Part shown: piece by piece, positions 50,322 through 58,640 of the stretch
How positions within the stretch are numbered: the stretch's first letter is position 1
Layout: every line of letters starts with the position of its first letter
Assembly (NCBI RefSeq): GCF_018603905.1
Contig: NZ_JAHFZZ010000001.1
Location: 620,001 to 684,000, forward strand
Source of the DNA: Nonomuraea sp. NEAU-A123
GTDB lineage: Bacteria > Actinomycetota > Actinomycetes > Streptosporangiales > Streptosporangiaceae
Length of the DNA stretch: 64,000 nt
Direction: 5' to 3'
Program-made: the position numbers and the translations under genes
Notes under the pieces: generated by a model
Seen by the model: only the letters and a program-made list of their open reading frames with translations
Databases searched by the model: none
What the model was told of the DNA's origin: nothing

Positions 50322-50455
50322 CCCCCTTAGGGGGTCGGGCTGTGTTTCCCAGGGGCTCACGCCCCCTTCGACCCCCCGAAAAGCGTGGTCCTCGCTTTCG
50401 CTCGGGCGCCTTACCGGGGCTGCGCCTCTGGGCGAGGGGCTTTCCAGCCCCTCGC
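50322..50455. terminator. Series of hairpins after the LAL gene
   Basis: CCCCC-TTA-GGGGG (50322-50334), then GGGGC-TCAC-GCCCC near 50353-50366, and a perfect 10-bp stem GCGAGGGGCT-TTCC-AGCCCCTCGC (50432-50441 / 50446-50455) follow the LAL stop. They lie between convergent genes and probably terminate both. The stretch 50309-50531 has no coding-quality frame. Confidence 0.6.
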
Positions 50456-50531
50456 ACTCCCCGGCGTCGACCGATTCACCCTCGCTTCTGGTGGACGGCC
50501 ACTGAGCAACCGATTGCGGACGGTGAACCCG

Positions 50532-50918
50532 TCAGGCCCTGGGGCTCGACGCGAGATCACGTACCACCTCAATGAGCTCCGCCGGATCAAACGGCTTGGT
50601 GAGGTAGGCGTCAACGCCAATGCCACGTCCGCGCCGCTTGTCATCATCCTGCGCCCTGGCGGTGATCAACACGACCTTGATATGACTGGTCGCCTCCTCG
50701 GTACGCAACTTCTGCGCCGTCACCCAGCCGTCAAGCAACGGCATCATCACGTCAAGCGTGATGACATCGGGCATGACGTCGAGCACGCGCTCGAGACAGT
50801 CCTGCCCATCGGTGGCGGTGGCGACCTCGAAGCCTTCCAGGCTCAAGTTCACCGCGATCAACTGACGGATGACCTCGTCATCGTCCACGACCAGTACTCT
50901 GCCAAGAACCTCTCCCAC
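50532..50918 (-). CDS. Single-domain response regulator (CheY-like)
   Basis: The 128-aa protein is a lone receiver: VLVVDDDEVIRQLIAVNLSL, phospho-acceptor D in DVITLDVMMPLLDGW (about D57), ITARAQDD and K in YLTKPFDPAEL. There is no output domain, so it acts by protein contacts. Start GTG 50918. It is divergent from the tRNA-Arg gene; a receiver gene beside this tRNA occurs in many actinomycetes. Confidence 0.9.
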   Translation of the reverse strand: MGEVLGRVLVVDDDEVIRQLIAVNLSLEGFEVATATDGQDCLERVLDVMPDVITLDVMMPLLDGWVTAQKLRTEEATSHIKVVLITARAQDDDKRRGRGIGVDAYLTKPFDPAELIEVVRDLASSPRA

Positions 50919-51033
50919 GGCCGCAAAGCTACCTGTAGTGACGCAGTCACGTGCGGTTTTCCTGGATGTGTGGCTGGACCTTTATCGTGGTGCGGAGTGG
51001 TGGGCTGGTACTGGTAGCCTTATCACTCGTTGA

Positions 51034-51105
51034 GCCCCCTTAGCTCAGGGGATAGAGCACCGGCCTCCGGAGCCGGGTGCGTAGGTTCGAATCCTACAGG
51101 GGGCA
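51034..51105 (+). tRNA. tRNA-Arg (anticodon CCG)
   Basis: The 72-nt sequence folds into a complete cloverleaf. The acceptor GCCCCCT/AGGGGGC (51034-51040 / 51098-51104) has discriminator A105; the D arm is GCTC/GAGC and the anticodon stem CCGGC/GCCGG has loop CTCCGGA (CCG at 51067-51069). The T arm is GTAGG-TTCGAAT-CCTAC. CCA is not encoded. It is the probable attachment site of the integrated remnants downstream. Confidence 0.97.
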
Positions 51106-51114
51106 CTCTTCGCC

Positions 51115-51147
51115 AGCCAGGTCAGACATCGTCTGACCTGGCTTTTT
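51115..51147 (+). terminator. Rho-independent terminator of tRNA-Arg
   Basis: AGCCAGGTCAGAC pairs perfectly over 13 bp with 51131-51143 around an ATC loop, followed by a run of five T. It lies 10 bp after the tRNA. Confidence 0.95.
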
Positions 51148-51363
51148 GCGTGATCGCTGCGACGCGCGGCTTTGCCATCCCGCGACACGGTGTGACGCCG
51201 GATGACGGGCTCTTCGGGCAGGACGCGGGCAAAGATCATCTCGGCCCATCACTGCGGCAGGGCGGGCACGGGGGTGCGCCATCAAGCCGGGACATCCGCC
51301 GGAGGGGACCCTGCGTCCCACGCATGCGGCCCGGATCCCTCCACAGTCCGCGAGGGATCCGGC

Positions 51364-52080
51364 ATGGGCGCTGCGATGGCGGCCCACGATGCCGCGGACA
51401 CGGAACCGGGCGCCCAAGATGATGCCCCGCCTTCTGACGGGCCCGTGTCGGCCCGCGGTGGGTATGTCCAGGTGCCATCGGCCTTGCTGCGCTCGCCACT
51501 GCACGGCGCTCTGGCGGTGGCCGCGTGGGCGATGTACGAGACGCTGATGCCCCGCGGTCTGGGCGGTGGCCGGGCTCCGGCGCGTGCGCGGCGCTGCTGG
51601 GTGGCCGATGCGCTGGGCGTGAGTGAGAAGACCTTGGACGGTGCCCGCCGCGAGTTGCCGGCCGACGTCGCGGGCGGGGTCATGGCTGGCTCGCTCCGGT
51701 CCGCTGGGGGCCAAGCGGGCGGTCCGGCATGCGGCGCTGCGGCTGCCCCGCGACACCGGCGGCTCCTACGTTAAAGTGTCGTCCTGGACGCTGGACCTGC
51801 TGTCAGCCTCCTACGAGGCGCGCCGGAGCATCTCGCCGAACGCCTGGCGGCTGTACGCGCTGGTGCTGCTGGCCAACCAGGGCAAGGCCAACCAGCCGCT
51901 GGAGACCTCCGTCGGCTACCTGGGCGTCTTGCTCAACGCCTCGCCTGACACCCGGCCGCCGCAGGCTACAGGAACTGGAACGCGCCGGTCTGACCGAGCT
52001 CACCTAACGCCGCGGCGGCCGCCTGCAGGTGCGCCCCGTACTGGACCCGCCGCTTTGCGGCCAGACCGCCATCACGCTCC
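51364..52080 (+). pseudogene. Frameshifted HTH/replication-type protein of an integrative element
   Basis: Coding similarity jumps through three frames. ARGGYVQVPSALLRSPLHGA ... WVADALGVSEKTLDGARREL is in one; SYVKVSSWTLDLLSASYEAR ... WRLYALVLLANQGKANQPLE in the next; LQELERAGLTELT, then a stop and GGRLQVRPVLDPP, in the third. The pattern is that of actinomycete plasmid/ICE helix-turn-helix proteins. At least two frameshifts and a premature stop (52005-52007) mark it as dead. The preceding 51148-51363 shows no gene. Confidence 0.65.
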
Positions 52081-52095
52081 CCTGGCGAGCTTCCA

Positions 52096-52266
52096 TCACT
52101 TCTTACCGAGGATCGCGCGGATCACGGTAGCTACACCGTTGAGCACTGCAGGAAGATCAGCCGAGTTCGCGCGGCTGACTGTAAGCCAAACCATCACCAT
52201 GGCTGCGATTGCGCAGATCAAGACCATGCCGACGGCCGTCAAAGCGGCCAGAACCACCGGATCCAT
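52096..52266 (-). CDS. Small membrane protein facing the NACHT gene
   Basis: The 56-aa protein is one long hydrophobic helix (LAALTAVGMVLICAIAAMVM, about 6-25) followed by an amphipathic tail (LPAVLNGVATVIRAILGKK). ATG 52266 follows GAAGGG about 8 nt upstream. It is head-to-head with the HTH-NACHT gene, 176 bp between starts, so a shared control region is likely. Size and hydrophobicity would suit a holin- or toxin-like membrane effector, but that is inference; it could equally be a remnant of the mobile element. Confidence 0.5.
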   Translation of the reverse strand: MDPVVLAALTAVGMVLICAIAAMVMVWLTVSRANSADLPAVLNGVATVIRAILGKK

Positions 52267-52442
52267 CCGAGCCCTTCCCATCCCGAGGCATTGCTGATGG
52301 AATCCCAGCCAAGGACAGAAGGAACAGGAAAGCCACGTAAGTCGTACGGGTCAGATTTCCGCCGTGCTCTAGCAGGTCGTTGGGTGACCACGGGTATGAG
52401 CACTCGGATGGTTCGGATGAACGAGGTCAGGTGAGGGGCTAG

Positions 52443-54896
52443 GTGGGCGAGGCGCGCGACCGTCATCCACTCCATCGCGAGCTTGTGCGACTTGAAGAAC
52501 GGGCCAAGCGGCCGGGCCGATACAGTAGAAAGAAGCTTCTCGACGAACTTCACGACGAAAGAAACGGACCGAAGCTGAGCCCACAGACTGTGTCGGGATG
52601 GATGGCGCGAGGACTGGTCCCGGATGAATTCGCCGACATGTGGGCGTTTGCACGTGAGTTGCTTCGAAGAACGTCCGCCAGCGGACCAGAAAGCCACTAC
52701 TGGTGGGTTCGAAAAGAGAATGAATTCAGAGGGCTCTGGGAAGCAGCCAAAAAAGAAGCTGCGCACCGTGCTGCTGACCGAGCATTCAAGGCAGAGGCCG
52801 CACTATCCGAAGAACTCATTGACTTCCTAAACGCTACGCGGGTCATTTCAGTCGAGCATCCATACCCTGCCGTCCTTCCGGGCGCCACTCTTCCTCCGCT
52901 ATCTCAAGTCTACGTGCGACAACAAGCTGAGCTGCAACGAGCCGATAAGTCTGAACGGGATTCCGATCAATCGAGAATCGCCTGGGATAGACGGCCGGCC
53001 GAGGATATCATCAAAGGCGAAGCGCCTATGACATGGCTTCTCGGCGGGCCAGGCGCAGGGAAATCTAGCCTTCTGCGGATAATTGTTATTACCCTGACGG
53101 GTCAACGTCTCGATGACGATAAGACCCAAGCTCCGCAAAAACCTAGACGGACGATGCATCCTGGCGTGATTCATACATTGTCATCCGAAGATAGCCGACC
53201 GCATGATAAGCCTCTCGTTCCTGTCTATATCCCAGCGCACACTCTTACTCGGTCAGGTTCATTTACACAGCAACTGGCCAACGCGATTCACTCGCAGTTT
53301 AAAGGCCATGTCTATGTCCCGCCGTCCGAGGAGTTCTTCCGTAGTCCACCTTACCCGGGGGCGAGGTGGCTGATTCTTATAGATGGACTCGATGAGATAG
53401 CGGATATTGATGAACGACTTCGTGTGCTCCGAGCCCTGAACTCAAATAAGGATGGGATCTACCGATTTATAATCGGGAGTAGACCTCTGCCAGAATCTGA
53501 GCTGGCAATCCTTGATGAAGAAATCACGGTTGGTCGGACGGAAAGAAAAATTGGCCCCGCGGGAAGATACGAACTACTCCCTCTTGATGTGAATGAGCTA
53601 CCCACGTTTGTCAGGGGATGGATGGAAGTAGCTCGCGTACCAGACCCTGCGCTGGCTGTGGCGGCTTTTATGGATCAGGTCAATAGTGGTCGGCTGCGTG
53701 AGCTGGCCAGAAATCCGCTTATGGCGACCATCCTCTGCCAACTTCACGCAGCCGACCCCGCGCATCCTCTTCCGAAGGGCAGGTATGCCGCTTATCAGCG
53801 ATTCTATGAGCTACTAAACGACAGATTTTACGACCGCTCCTCGGCAGGAATAAACCATCAGCTAGATACTCAACTCCGGCGTTACGGCACGCAATCTGCG
53901 GCCGCCATAAACGATCTACCGAGTGGGATTCTAGGTGCCCTTGGGCAGGCAGCATTCCATCAGCAGGATGAACGCGCTTCTCGCTCGCTGGAGCAGATCA
54001 AAACAAACGTCTCATGCTTGCGTCCCCAAGATATGCCAGCAAGCAGATGGGACGCACTTATAGCGCAGGTTTTGCGCCGTACGGGCTTAGTGGTCATCAA
54101 AGTAAACGATCTAGCCTTCATTCATCAGACCCTAGGTGAATTTCTGGCTGCTAAGTATGCTGCCTGCGATACAAACTGCAGCGAGGAGGAATTGTTCAGG
54201 CTCACAAACCAAGACGGTGTCCGCTCATTTTCATACCTCACCTCATATGACCGTTTTCTTATCGCCGCATGGATTGCGGAAGACCGCCGCCCATCCGGGT
54301 TGCACGATTTGATGCTGAAGCTTTCTGCAAGCTTCAGTTCTGCTGCCGGGATCGCAGAGCTGATTCGCGACGGTATCGATCTGCCCAAGGATGTTCGCGA
54401 GTCGGTGACTGGCACTCTTAGAAAGATGGCCAGCGGTCGTGACCTCTCAACGGCAATAGTGGCCGCAGAGAACCTGGCATCGCTCGACCTCCCATCGGCT
54501 GTTGAGGTGTTGTCCATAGTCCTCAGAAGCCCAAGAATCTCCTTCCTAGATCGCGCCAGGCTATCAAAGAAGATAATCGAGTTTGATCCGCTCCGTGCGG
54601 TTGATGTTTTCGCCGAGCTGTCCATGACTCGGCAACTCAATATAATGTATCGCGATCTCGCATCTGACTACCTGATAGAACTCGATCAAGCTCGCGCCTC
54701 CTCGGTTATCTCTGAGATGATTAGAGAGCGGACGGGCAATGTCGATGAACTAATCGTGCTGACTAACAAGCTCGCGAAGCTAGACAATCGCCTCGCCATT
54801 ACTATAATGACGGACATCATGTCTCACTGCACCTGGAAAGAGGCACATCACCTCAGACTCTTGGAATGGCTGACTGGGATTAGAGGTGCTATCTGA
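52443..54896 (+). CDS. HTH-NACHT STAND NTPase, candidate defence protein
   Basis: The 817-aa protein has an N-terminal XRE-like helix-turn-helix region (about 8-75: YSRKKLLDELHDERNGPKLS, PQTVSGWMARGLVPDEFADM). A linker with PPLSQVYVRQ precedes a NACHT domain with Walker A LLGGPGAGKSSLL (199-211), Walker B WLILIDGLDEIAD (309-321) and FIIGSRPLPESEL. The C-terminal 400 residues are helical repeats without a recognisable effector. GTG 52443 follows GAGGGG. Base composition is clearly lower in GC than all neighbours and codon use is relaxed, so it was acquired by transfer. Bacterial NACHT proteins are antiphage sensors; that role here is inferred from architecture and tRNA-island context. Confidence 0.85.
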   Translation: MGEARDRHPLHRELVRLEERAKRPGRYSRKKLLDELHDERNGPKLSPQTVSGWMARGLVPDEFADMWAFARELLRRTSASGPESHYWWVRKENEFRGLWEAAKKEAAHRAADRAFKAEAALSEELIDFLNATRVISVEHPYPAVLPGATLPPLSQVYVRQQAELQRADKSERDSDQSRIAWDRRPAEDIIKGEAPMTWLLGGPGAGKSSLLRIIVITLTGQRLDDDKTQAPQKPRRTMHPGVIHTLSSEDSRPHDKPLVPVYIPAHTLTRSGSFTQQLANAIHSQFKGHVYVPPSEEFFRSPPYPGARWLILIDGLDEIADIDERLRVLRALNSNKDGIYRFIIGSRPLPESELAILDEEITVGRTERKIGPAGRYELLPLDVNELPTFVRGWMEVARVPDPALAVAAFMDQVNSGRLRELARNPLMATILCQLHAADPAHPLPKGRYAAYQRFYELLNDRFYDRSSAGINHQLDTQLRRYGTQSAAAINDLPSGILGALGQAAFHQQDERASRSLEQIKTNVSCLRPQDMPASRWDALIAQVLRRTGLVVIKVNDLAFIHQTLGEFLAAKYAACDTNCSEEELFRLTNQDGVRSFSYLTSYDRFLIAAWIAEDRRPSGLHDLMLKLSASFSSAAGIAELIRDGIDLPKDVRESVTGTLRKMASGRDLSTAIVAAENLASLDLPSAVEVLSIVLRSPRISFLDRARLSKKIIEFDPLRAVDVFAELSMTRQLNIMYRDLASDYLIELDQARASSVISEMIRERTGNVDELIVLTNKLAKLDNRLAITIMTDIMSHCTWKEAHHLRLLEWLTGIRGAI

Positions 54897-55039
54897 CGTT
54901 ACATCCTCAAAAGGGCTGGCTGCCTCGGCGTGAGAATTGTGGCTGCCGGGGTGCCAGGGGTGCCATGGGAGATGCGGCCACTGGCCTTGCGATGTTGTCG
55001 GTTCCAGTCAGGTGTAGGGCGCCGATGGTGGGTCTGCGG

Positions 55040-55360
55040 AGGGTGGTGGCCATGGAGGCGGGGGTCACCCCGGCCGCACCCGCAGGGCAGGGCAGCGGCC
55101 AGATCTGGGCCGGCAGCGTCGACAACGTTCCGGCGGCACGCGGGCGAGTATCGCCGTACCCGGCGGGAAGCTGGCCGACGGGTGGAAGGTGCCTGGCGCG
55201 GTCGCTGGCGACGCCTACTCGGCCTGGTCGGACTGGCGGCAGGTCACCGTCGACGTCATCCAGCCCGGCGAGGAGCCCCTGGCCCAGACCGCCGGACCGG
55301 TGATCCGCACCGACCAGAGCTTTATCGCCGCCGCGTGGCTGCGGTGGAGTGTGATCGTTC
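55040..55360 (+). pseudogene. Fragment of a LamG-type surface protein gene
   Basis: The plus frame reads AGDAYSAWSDWRQVTVDVIQ, PGEEPLAQTAGPVIRTDQSF and IAAAWLRWS. The preceding part matches the family only across frame changes. This resembles the junction before a LamG domain in large secreted actinomycete proteins. Both ends are missing. The flanking 54897-55039 shows nothing else. Confidence 0.45.
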
Positions 55361-55610
55361 GAACGCGTCGAGTTTGGCGGGGTTGACGATCCGCATGAGG
55401 TGGTGGATGCCCTGCGGCGAGGCCTTGATGGTGAGAAGGGTGACGTCGGCGTGGCAGCGGGGGACGAGCACGCCGGCACGCCAGGTTTCGAAGTCACGGC
55501 GCTTGATACGGAGTTCGCCGTTGGGTAGTCGTGGCAGCGTGGGGCTACGCCGAGGGTGCGCCATCTCTGCCAGGTGCGGCGCTTGATGTAGTTCGGCGAG
55601 GAGCGGGAAC
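55322..55610 (-). pseudogene. Excisionase-like HTH remnant joined to another fragment
   Basis: The minus strand reads PNYIKRRTWQRWRTLGVAP, shifts frame, then continues RLPNGELRIKRRDFETWRAG. This is the winged-helix pattern of small excisionase/MerR-like proteins from integrative elements. The same frame then runs into HADVTLLTIKASPQGIHHLM and RIVNPAKLDAFERS, which looks like the C-terminus of an ECF41-type sigma/SnoaL domain. The composite is broken and not functional. Confidence 0.4.
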
Positions 55611-55689
55611 GGTCATCCACGTGCCAGCGCGGTTGCTGGCGTGGGCGATGCTGACGGCGGTTGGGTTCACGGGCCCATCCCTGTTGGTT

Positions 55690-55950
55690 CGGGTCGTGCA
55701 GGCAGGGGGGCGCGTAGGCGGGTGAAGGGCGGCGGCCGGGGCTGGTGCGGGGCAGCTCAGATTCGCGGCGGATCCAACCGAGTTGCTCCAGTAGATCGAG
55801 CGGTGTTTCCAACTCGGCGACCTTGCGGAAGCGGTTGCGCGGTAGGGCGGTGAAGGCTTCGCGGACGGTGAAGCGGGTGGTGCTAGTGCGGTGCAGCCAG
55901 GCGTAGACGGTGCGGGCGGCTTCGAGGTCGGGGTCGGATGGCCCAGATCA
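55690..55950 (-). pseudogene. C-terminal remnant of a DUF3987/primase-like mobile-element protein
   Basis: One minus frame reads DPDLEAARTVYAWLHRTSTT, RFTVREAFTALPRNRFRKVA, ETPLDLLEQLGWIRRE and GRRPSPAYAPPCLHDPN. This is the conserved tail of YfjI/DUF3987 helicase-primase proteins carried by actinomycete integrative elements. The N-terminal part is absent; its beginning abuts the end of the beta-helix gene. Confidence 0.55.
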
Positions 55951-55961
55951 GCCGATCCGCT

Positions 55962-58577
55962 TCAGCCGGCGGCCGGAGTGCCGTAGACGCCGAGTTCGTA
56001 GATGCTGCCACCCGAGGAGCTCGAGTTGTTGATCGTGATGCGGACATAGCGGGCGGTCACCGCGCTCGGGGGCAGGGAGTAGGTGGTCTGGGTCGTGGTC
56101 GGGGCGACCGTGTGGTCCTCCAGGGTGGTCCAGCCGCTCGGATCGGTGGTGTCGGCCGGGTCCGCCGAGTACTCGATCTTGTACTTGTAGCCGGACGGCT
56201 TCTCGAAGGTCGTCACGACGCCGGTGATCTTCCGTACCGATCCGAGGTCGACCTGGAGCCAGGACGGGTCGGGCAGGCCGGCTCCCTGGGCCCACCGGCT
56301 CGACATGGAGCCGTCGAAGGCCATGGCCGGGGTGTAATCGGCCGAGTACATGGACGAGGCGGTGGCGGTCTTCCCCAGCGCGAGGTTGACGCTGTTCGGC
56401 GTCGTCACCGACACCGAGGCGCTCTCCGCCGACAGGTTGCCGGCCGCGTCGCGGGCCCGCACGGTGAACGGGTAGGTGTCACCGGCGGTCAGTCCGCCGA
56501 TGCGTACGGAAGGCGTTGCCGTGGCGCTGACGAGTCGGCCGTCGCGGTAGATCTCGTAGCCGGTCACCGCGGTGTCGTCTCGTGAGGCGGTCCAGCTCAG
56601 GTCGGCGACCGTGGGCAGTGCGGCGGACGCCTGGAGGTCGGTGGGCGCGGTCGGGGAGTTTCGGTCACCGGCCGGCTGCGCCGGGTCGAGGTCACGGTAG
56701 GCCGGTTCGAGCCCGGCGGCGGCGGTCACCGACGCCGGGAGCGCCTCGCAGCCGGGCACCGTGACGTTGTTGGCGAGGACGTTGTTGGGGCTGCCCTGCA
56801 GCGCGGTCGCGGGATTGTCGGTGAAGTTGTATTCAGCCTTGTTGTGCCGGGCTGCGCCCCCGTTGATCAGGAGCCATCTGACGTCGAGGTCGCACAGGGC
56901 GTTCTCGGTGACCTTCACATAGCGGCTGCCCTCGTCGAGGTACACCGGACCGTAGCCGTCCGGTCCGAGGCTGCGGATGTAGTTGCCCGAGATCACCGTT
57001 CCGGGGTCGGCGCCGAGGTGGTAGATCCCGCCGCCGTCGGCCATTCGGGTCATCACGTCGTGGATCAGGTTCGCCTGGATGGTGTTGCCCATGCTCGTCG
57101 TCGGAGTGTCGTAGATCGGGGTGCCCAGATTGCCGTCATAGGCAGGGTTGCCGCCCGGGTCGGTCAGCCCGAATCCCCAGCCGACGGAGATCGCGCTGTA
57201 CGGGAGCGCGTACAGCACGTTGTGGGTGGCGGAGGTCCTGGTCGTGTAACCGATGAAGATGCCGACCGCGTCGGCGTGTTCGGCGCCCACGTCCGTGAGC
57301 ACATTGTTGGACACGGTGTTGTCCTCGGTCACCAGCCGGGGGTCGTCCGGGTGGTGGTCGACCACGGCGATGCCACCGACCTGGATTCCGGCGGAGGAGA
57401 CGTCCTGGAACCGGTTGCCCGTGATCGTGGCGCCCTTGCTGCCGGTGTCGAAGTTCAGCGCGGCGGCGCCAAGGTGGGTGAAGACGTTCCGATGGAAGGT
57501 GATGTCGCGGTCGTTGGCGAACGTCACCGCCGCGGGGGTCTTGGCCCACGAATCGCGGGTCGAGTCGAAGGTGGGGTTACCGCTGCCGACGATGTGGAAA
57601 CCGGCCTGGACGTCGGCGTAGCCCTCGTCGGAGTTCGGCGCCAGCCAGGTGGCATGCGAGAAGGTCAGTCCCTCGAATCGGATGTCATGGGTCGGCCGGC
57701 TGACCGTACCGGTGCCCTTGATCAGGGCTTCCAGATCTCCCGCCACCACGTCGGCGGTCCGGGGGTCCTGACCGGGCAGCGGGATGTAGTACAGCGCGCC
57801 CGCGCTCTTGTCGAGGTACCACTCGCCCGGCTGGTCGAGCAGTTCGTAGGCGTTCTCGAACCAGGTCGGCCTCTCCATGCCGAGCCCGGTGTGCAGGTTG
57901 GCGTTGTGCCAGCACGGTTCCTGTACGGTGACGGCCGTCCCGGCGATCGACGCGACCGGGCAGCGGAGCAGTTTCCAGCCGATGCGGGCGACGACCTCGA
58001 TGTCGGACTGGTTTTTCCAGCCCGCCATCGCCGGGTCGGACACGGTGAATCCGGTGGCGGTCTTGGAGAACGTCACCGGATCGTCCGGCGTGCGTGCCCT
58101 GGTGGCTCGCTTTCCGTCGACGTACAGCTGCCGCGTGTCGAGGTCGCCTGCTGCGGCGCGGTAGATGTTCTTGCCCGCGTCCTGCAGCGTCCAGCCGGTG
58201 ACGGCACGGCCGCCGCTGATCACGGGATGGCGGCCGGGAATCGCGCGCCAGATCACCTCGTGGTCGTTGGCGCCGGAGTCGGCGGCGGTGAGGTCGAGGG
58301 GCTTGTCGAGGACGTACGTGCCGTCGTCGATGTTGACGATGACGTCCTTGCGCATTTGTGCGTTGACCTTGCGTACGGCGTCGCGGGCTCGTTCCAGGGT
58401 CTTGAACGGCCGGCCGCGGGTTCCCGGAGCGGAGTCGTCACCACGAGGGGAGACGTAGAAGTTCGTGCCCACGTCGGCCGTGGCCGGGGAGGCGACGTGC
58501 GGAATCACTACGAAGGGGACGAACATCGAGCTGAGCAGCAGTATCGAACGGCGAAGGAGGCGTGGCGGAAGGACCAT
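55962..58577 (-). CDS. Secreted right-handed beta-helix protein with FN3 and F5/8C (CBM32-like) domains
   Basis: The 871-aa protein has a signal peptide (about 1-35) and a beta-helix domain (about 38-610) opening NFYVSPRGDDSAPGTRGRPF with many NxxxxN-type rungs such as NFDTGSKGATITGNRFQDVS. An FN3 module (about 628-715) and a C-terminal discoidin/F5-8C domain (about 730-868: NLALGKTATASSMYSADYTP, WLQVDLGSVRKITGVVT) follow. It resembles GH141-like or pectate-lyase-like glycan enzymes that act on plant pectins. It is the last gene of the GntR-dehydratase operon; ATG 58577 has GGAG 9 nt upstream. Confidence 0.85.
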   Translation of the reverse strand: MVLPPRLLRRSILLLSSMFVPFVVIPHVASPATADVGTNFYVSPRGDDSAPGTRGRPFKTLERARDAVRKVNAQMRKDVIVNIDDGTYVLDKPLDLTAADSGANDHEVIWRAIPGRHPVISGGRAVTGWTLQDAGKNIYRAAAGDLDTRQLYVDGKRATRARTPDDPVTFSKTATGFTVSDPAMAGWKNQSDIEVVARIGWKLLRCPVASIAGTAVTVQEPCWHNANLHTGLGMERPTWFENAYELLDQPGEWYLDKSAGALYYIPLPGQDPRTADVVAGDLEALIKGTGTVSRPTHDIRFEGLTFSHATWLAPNSDEGYADVQAGFHIVGSGNPTFDSTRDSWAKTPAAVTFANDRDITFHRNVFTHLGAAALNFDTGSKGATITGNRFQDVSSAGIQVGGIAVVDHHPDDPRLVTEDNTVSNNVLTDVGAEHADAVGIFIGYTTRTSATHNVLYALPYSAISVGWGFGLTDPGGNPAYDGNLGTPIYDTPTTSMGNTIQANLIHDVMTRMADGGGIYHLGADPGTVISGNYIRSLGPDGYGPVYLDEGSRYVKVTENALCDLDVRWLLINGGAARHNKAEYNFTDNPATALQGSPNNVLANNVTVPGCEALPASVTAAAGLEPAYRDLDPAQPAGDRNSPTAPTDLQASAALPTVADLSWTASRDDTAVTGYEIYRDGRLVSATATPSVRIGGLTAGDTYPFTVRARDAAGNLSAESASVSVTTPNSVNLALGKTATASSMYSADYTPAMAFDGSMSSRWAQGAGLPDPSWLQVDLGSVRKITGVVTTFEKPSGYKYKIEYSADPADTTDPSGWTTLEDHTVAPTTTQTTYSLPPSAVTARYVRITINNSSSSGGSIYELGVYGTPAAG

Positions 58578-58640
58578 CGGGCTCGCTCCAGGGAGAACTG
58601 GTGGGGGGTGTGGGAGCGCGATCAGGTGAGGCGGGTGCGT

